Positions 15,059 through 17,213 of a DNA stretch of 17,213 nt are shown here, piece after piece (position 1 is the first letter of the stretch; every line of letters starts with the position of its first letter). Source of the DNA: CAZEQD01 sp964514305 (GTDB lineage Bacteria > Acidobacteriota > Aminicenantia > Aminicenantales > Aminicenantaceae). The notes below the pieces were generated by a model that had not been told where the DNA came from, made no database searches, and saw nothing but the letters and a program-made list of their open reading frames with translations. The position numbers and the translations under genes are program-made. The stretch is from contig CAZEQD010000043.1 in the NCBI GenBank assembly GCA_964514305.1, forward strand, positions 1 through 17,213, in the 5' to 3' direction.

Positions 15059-16429
15059 TTATTTGCCGACACAAAAGCGGCTGAAAATATTGTCAATTAT
15101 TTCCTCAGCTTTTATTTCGCCTGTAAGCTGTCCCATTAAGGAAATAGCTTTCCTAATCTCTTCCACATAGAATTCTTCTGAATAACCTTGATGAAGCATA
15201 TTTCTGGCGGAAGTAAGACAGTTTGCAATTTTTTCCAAAAGAAGTTTCTGATGAAGATGAAGGATGGCTTCCTGCTCTTGATCTTGATCAGGGACAAAGA
15301 TTTTATAGATTAAATCTTTTAGAGCCTCAACGTTAGTGCCCTTTAAAGCAGAAATTTCTAAATAATGAACCCCACGAGCTTGATTCAATATTTTATTTTT
15401 ATTTATTTTTGACGGTAGATCTATTTTGTTAAAGATAATCACTGGCTTTTTAGTTTTATATTGAGAAAGAAGTTTTAAATCTTCAGAGGTTTCTGGTCTT
15501 GAGGTATCAAAAAGAAGGAGGATCCCATCAGCTTGGGCCAACAGCTTTTTTCCTCGACGAATACCTTCTCTTTCAACAGGATGAGAAGATCTAGTCAGAC
15601 CGGCCATGTCTACCAGCGAAAATATAGCCTCTTTAATTTTGAGAGTTTCCTGGAGGTAATCTCTGGTTGTGCCTGGGTAAGGGGTGACAATGGCCCGTTC
15701 TTGCTGGAGAAGGGCATTAAAAAGGGTTGATTTGCCAACATTGGCCCGGCCAGTTATGGCTAATTTCAGACCTTCTCTGAGGATTCGTCCCAATTTATAG
15801 CTTTCAACTAGCTTGTTTATAGTTTGAAGAGTTTTGTCCATGGAATTTGTAATTTTTAAGGGAGAAATTCTTAAATTTTCTTCTGGAAATTCAAGACTTG
15901 CCTCTATCTGGGAGACAAGATTTACTATTTTCTGCCTTAGACTCAGGATTTGGCTGGAAAGGCTGCCTTCTAACTGGTTGAAAGAGATTTTTGCTTGTTT
16001 CAGAGAAGCGGCTTGGATAAGGTCATTAACAGCCTCGGCTTGGAGGATATCAATTCTGCCATTCAGATAGGCTCGAAGAGTAAATTCTCCGGGTTTAGCA
16101 TGGCGGGCCCCGGCTTTAATCCCCAGGCGGATTATTTCCTCAAGGAGGACAGGGCTGCCATGACAGCTTATTTCGACTACATCTTCCCTGGTATAAGTAT
16201 AGGGTTGAGGAAAGTAGGTAAGATATCCTTCTTCAAAGAACTCTTTTTGTTCAAAATTATATAGATTTCCTAATAGTGGCCGCCTGGGAAGTATTTTTGC
16301 TTTCGCTTTTTTAGGTTTAAATAATTTTTTGGCAATAGAAAGAGATTTTTTGCCGCTTAAACGGACGATACCCAGACCTCCATAGCCAAGAGGGGTAGAA
16401 ATGGCAATAATAGTATCGTCTATCATCAT
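15059..16429 (-). CDS. mnmE: tRNA modification GTPase MnmE (TrmE)
   Basis: MnmE is the GTPase partner of MnmG in wobble-uridine modification. The 456 residues contain the N-terminal folate-binding/dimerisation domain (~4-120), a helical domain split around the G domain, and the inserted G domain with G1 GRANVGKST (227-235), G2 TTRD (254-257), G3 DMAG (274-277, usually DTAG), G4 NKID (334-337) and G5 SALKG (360-364). The C-terminus ends FCVGK, the family's C-[IV]-G-K motif (Cys453). The first two codons are both ATG and no Shine-Dalgarno sequence precedes them. The gap to jag is 114 bp and contains a promoter-like element, so mnmE may start the operon. Confidence 0.97.
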   Translation of the reverse strand: MMIDDTIIAISTPLGYGGLGIVRLSGKKSLSIAKKLFKPKKAKAKILPRRPLLGNLYNFEQKEFFEEGYLTYFPQPYTYTREDVVEISCHGSPVLLEEIIRLGIKAGARHAKPGEFTLRAYLNGRIDILQAEAVNDLIQAASLKQAKISFNQLEGSLSSQILSLRQKIVNLVSQIEASLEFPEENLRISPLKITNSMDKTLQTINKLVESYKLGRILREGLKLAITGRANVGKSTLFNALLQQERAIVTPYPGTTRDYLQETLKIKEAIFSLVDMAGLTRSSHPVEREGIRRGKKLLAQADGILLLFDTSRPETSEDLKLLSQYKTKKPVIIFNKIDLPSKINKNKILNQARGVHYLEISALKGTNVEALKDLIYKIFVPDQDQEQEAILHLHQKLLLEKIANCLTSARNMLHQGYSEEFYVEEIRKAISLMGQLTGEIKAEEIIDNIFSRFCVGK

Positions 16430-16435
16430 CTTTAT

Positions 16436-16464
16436 ATGATAAATTTTAAATCAAGAAAGGTAAA
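16436..16464 (-). promoter_or_regulatory. Possible sigma70-type promoter just before mnmE
   Basis: On the minus strand TTTACC (16464-16459) and TATCAT (16441-16436) are separated by exactly 17 bases. The -10 match is five of six, the -35 four of six. Transcription would begin about seven bases further on, at the A of the mnmE ATG (16429), which would give a leaderless mRNA. AT-rich spacers often produce such matches by chance and the organism's promoter consensus is unknown. Confidence 0.25.
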
Positions 16465-16543
16465 GACAAAGAAACAGCTCAAAATTGTGATGGTTGATAC
16501 TAAAAAAAATTGGCGAAAAAAAGAGAAAAAGATGGGCTGTGGC

Positions 16544-17185
16544 TCAGGTAGAGTCTGAGTGTTCTTTTGAAGGGTAAATTTTTACTCTCTTCCAGAAGCC
16601 GTCGCCAATGCTTTCTGTGGTAATACCCGGAATCTGGTTGACAGCAATATGGACAATCCGCCTTTCGTAAGGATTCATAAGTTCTAATACTTCATCCTTT
16701 CCGGTTTCGTGGACTTGGCGGGCAATATTTTGAGCGTATAAACGCAGCTCCCTTTCTTTTCTTTTTCGGAAAAAATCACAATCAATCTGGACTTTTTGAG
16801 GAGATATTTTATTTAGAAGGTGCTGTAAGGCTAAGAGCAAAGCACCCTCTTTGCGGATAAGGAGGTGTTTATCTTTGCCATCAAAAATAAAGAAGATCAT
16901 GTCATCTCGGCGCTTGATTTGATAGGATAGCTGAAGAGGAAAATAGTTCAATAAATTATTTAAAAATTTGGCGGCTGAATTTTCTTCTAAATCTTCTTTA
17001 GGCCAGGCCCTAATGACGATTTCTTTACTTTTCATGCCAAAGAGCTTTGTTTTTTCAGTGACAACTTCGTAATTGAATTTAGAACGCGGAAGCTTGAGAG
17101 TATGTTCAGCTAAGCTTATTACTTCTTCTAAATTTCTCCCCTTAAATTCTTGTTGTTCATTATTTTTTTCTTCTTTTTTTTCCAT
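16544..17185 (-). CDS. jag: RNA-binding protein Jag/KhpB (SpoIIIJ-associated; Jag_N-KH-R3H)
   Basis: Jag/KhpB proteins bind RNA and are encoded beside yidC in many bacteria; in pneumococci they take part in control of elongation and division. The 213 residues have a Jag_N-like start (FKGRNLEEVISLAEHTLKL, 14-32), a linker to ~75, a KH-II-like domain (~76-140) and an R3H domain (~143-207) with the strong signature MNPYERRIVHIAV (170-182; the Arg-x3-His is Arg175-His179) and the trailing ESIGDGFWKRVKIYP. The KH loop, usually G-K-R-G, reads RKEG at 111-114, so the first glycine is missing. The ATG has only a weak purine-rich leader, probably overlapping the end of the upstream gene. The gene is the first complete one of the oriC-type cluster. 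Confidence 0.93.
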   Translation of the reverse strand: MEKKEEKNNEQQEFKGRNLEEVISLAEHTLKLPRSKFNYEVVTEKTKLFGMKSKEIVIRAWPKEDLEENSAAKFLNNLLNYFPLQLSYQIKRRDDMIFFIFDGKDKHLLIRKEGALLLALQHLLNKISPQKVQIDCDFFRKRKERELRLYAQNIARQVHETGKDEVLELMNPYERRIVHIAVNQIPGITTESIGDGFWKRVKIYPSKEHSDST

Positions 17186-17213
17186 GAGATTCTCTCTTTT
17201 TCTTTTGCATGAG
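17160..17213 (-). CDS. yidC: Possible 3' end of yidC (membrane insertase), partial
   Basis: A minus-strand frame open from the right edge ends at TAA (17162-17160), overlapping the first 26 bases of jag in another frame. Its last 17 codons are LMQKKKRESHGKKRRKK, a strongly basic tail of the kind that ends many YidC/SpoIIIJ proteins. Gene order (yidC immediately before jag) makes this the natural candidate. A frame this short in purine-rich DNA can be open by chance, and no YidC domain is within the window. Confidence 0.35.
   Translation of the reverse strand, partial: LMQKKKRESHGKKRRKK

Noticed and set aside
1..17213. Search for phage, transposon, CRISPR, toxin-antitoxin or defence genes.
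   Set aside because: None seen; apart from the first two genes the window is a conserved housekeeping region.

Overview
The window looks like chromosomal DNA from a diderm (LPS-making) bacterium with fairly low G+C. The evidence is a complete set of CMP-Kdo synthesis genes, GDP-mannose genes, and the conserved origin-proximal gene order (end of yidC?)-jag-mnmE-mnmG-parA-parB. The lineage cannot be fixed from the sequence alone. Gene content and style would suit an uncultured Gram-negative phylum (Aminicenantes-like is only a guess). There are no insertion sequences, CRISPR arrays, tRNAs or rRNAs.

Layout. Positions 1-1094 (minus) hold the 5' 364 codons of a secreted alpha/beta hydrolase that runs off the left edge. 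A 204-bp divergent spacer follows. Positions 1299-3824 (plus) encode an 841-residue protein of unknown function: an N-terminal protein-kinase-like domain that seems to lack the usual catalytic aspartate, fused to a polytopic membrane domain. Everything from 3827 to the right edge is on the minus strand. Read in the direction of transcription (right to left) the genes are: possible yidC tail, jag, mnmE, mnmG, a parS site, parA, parB, a bactofilin, kdsB, pyrG, kdsA, kdsD, kdsC, a phosphomannomutase/phosphoglucomutase, and manC.

From mnmE to kdsC the ten genes are packed with gaps of at most 14 bp or with overlaps (TTGA, TGATG, 1-, 4-, 8- and 32-bp overlaps), so they probably form one translationally coupled operon. 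It joins tRNA wobble-uridine modification (MnmE/MnmG), chromosome segregation (ParA/ParB/parS), a cytoskeletal scaffold (bactofilin), CTP synthesis (PyrG) and the whole path from ribulose-5-phosphate to CMP-Kdo (KdsD, KdsA, KdsC, KdsB). CTP is a common thread: PyrG makes it, KdsB spends it, and ParB-family proteins use it as a clamp switch. Pmm and manC lie downstream with gaps of 136 and 100 bp and supply GDP-mannose.

The clearest non-coding signal is a 16-bp parS site at 13211-13226, which matches the classical ParB-binding sequence and spans the mnmG stop codon just ahead of parA. The rsmG gene often found at this spot is absent. The most novel item is the kinase-like membrane protein at 1299-3824.
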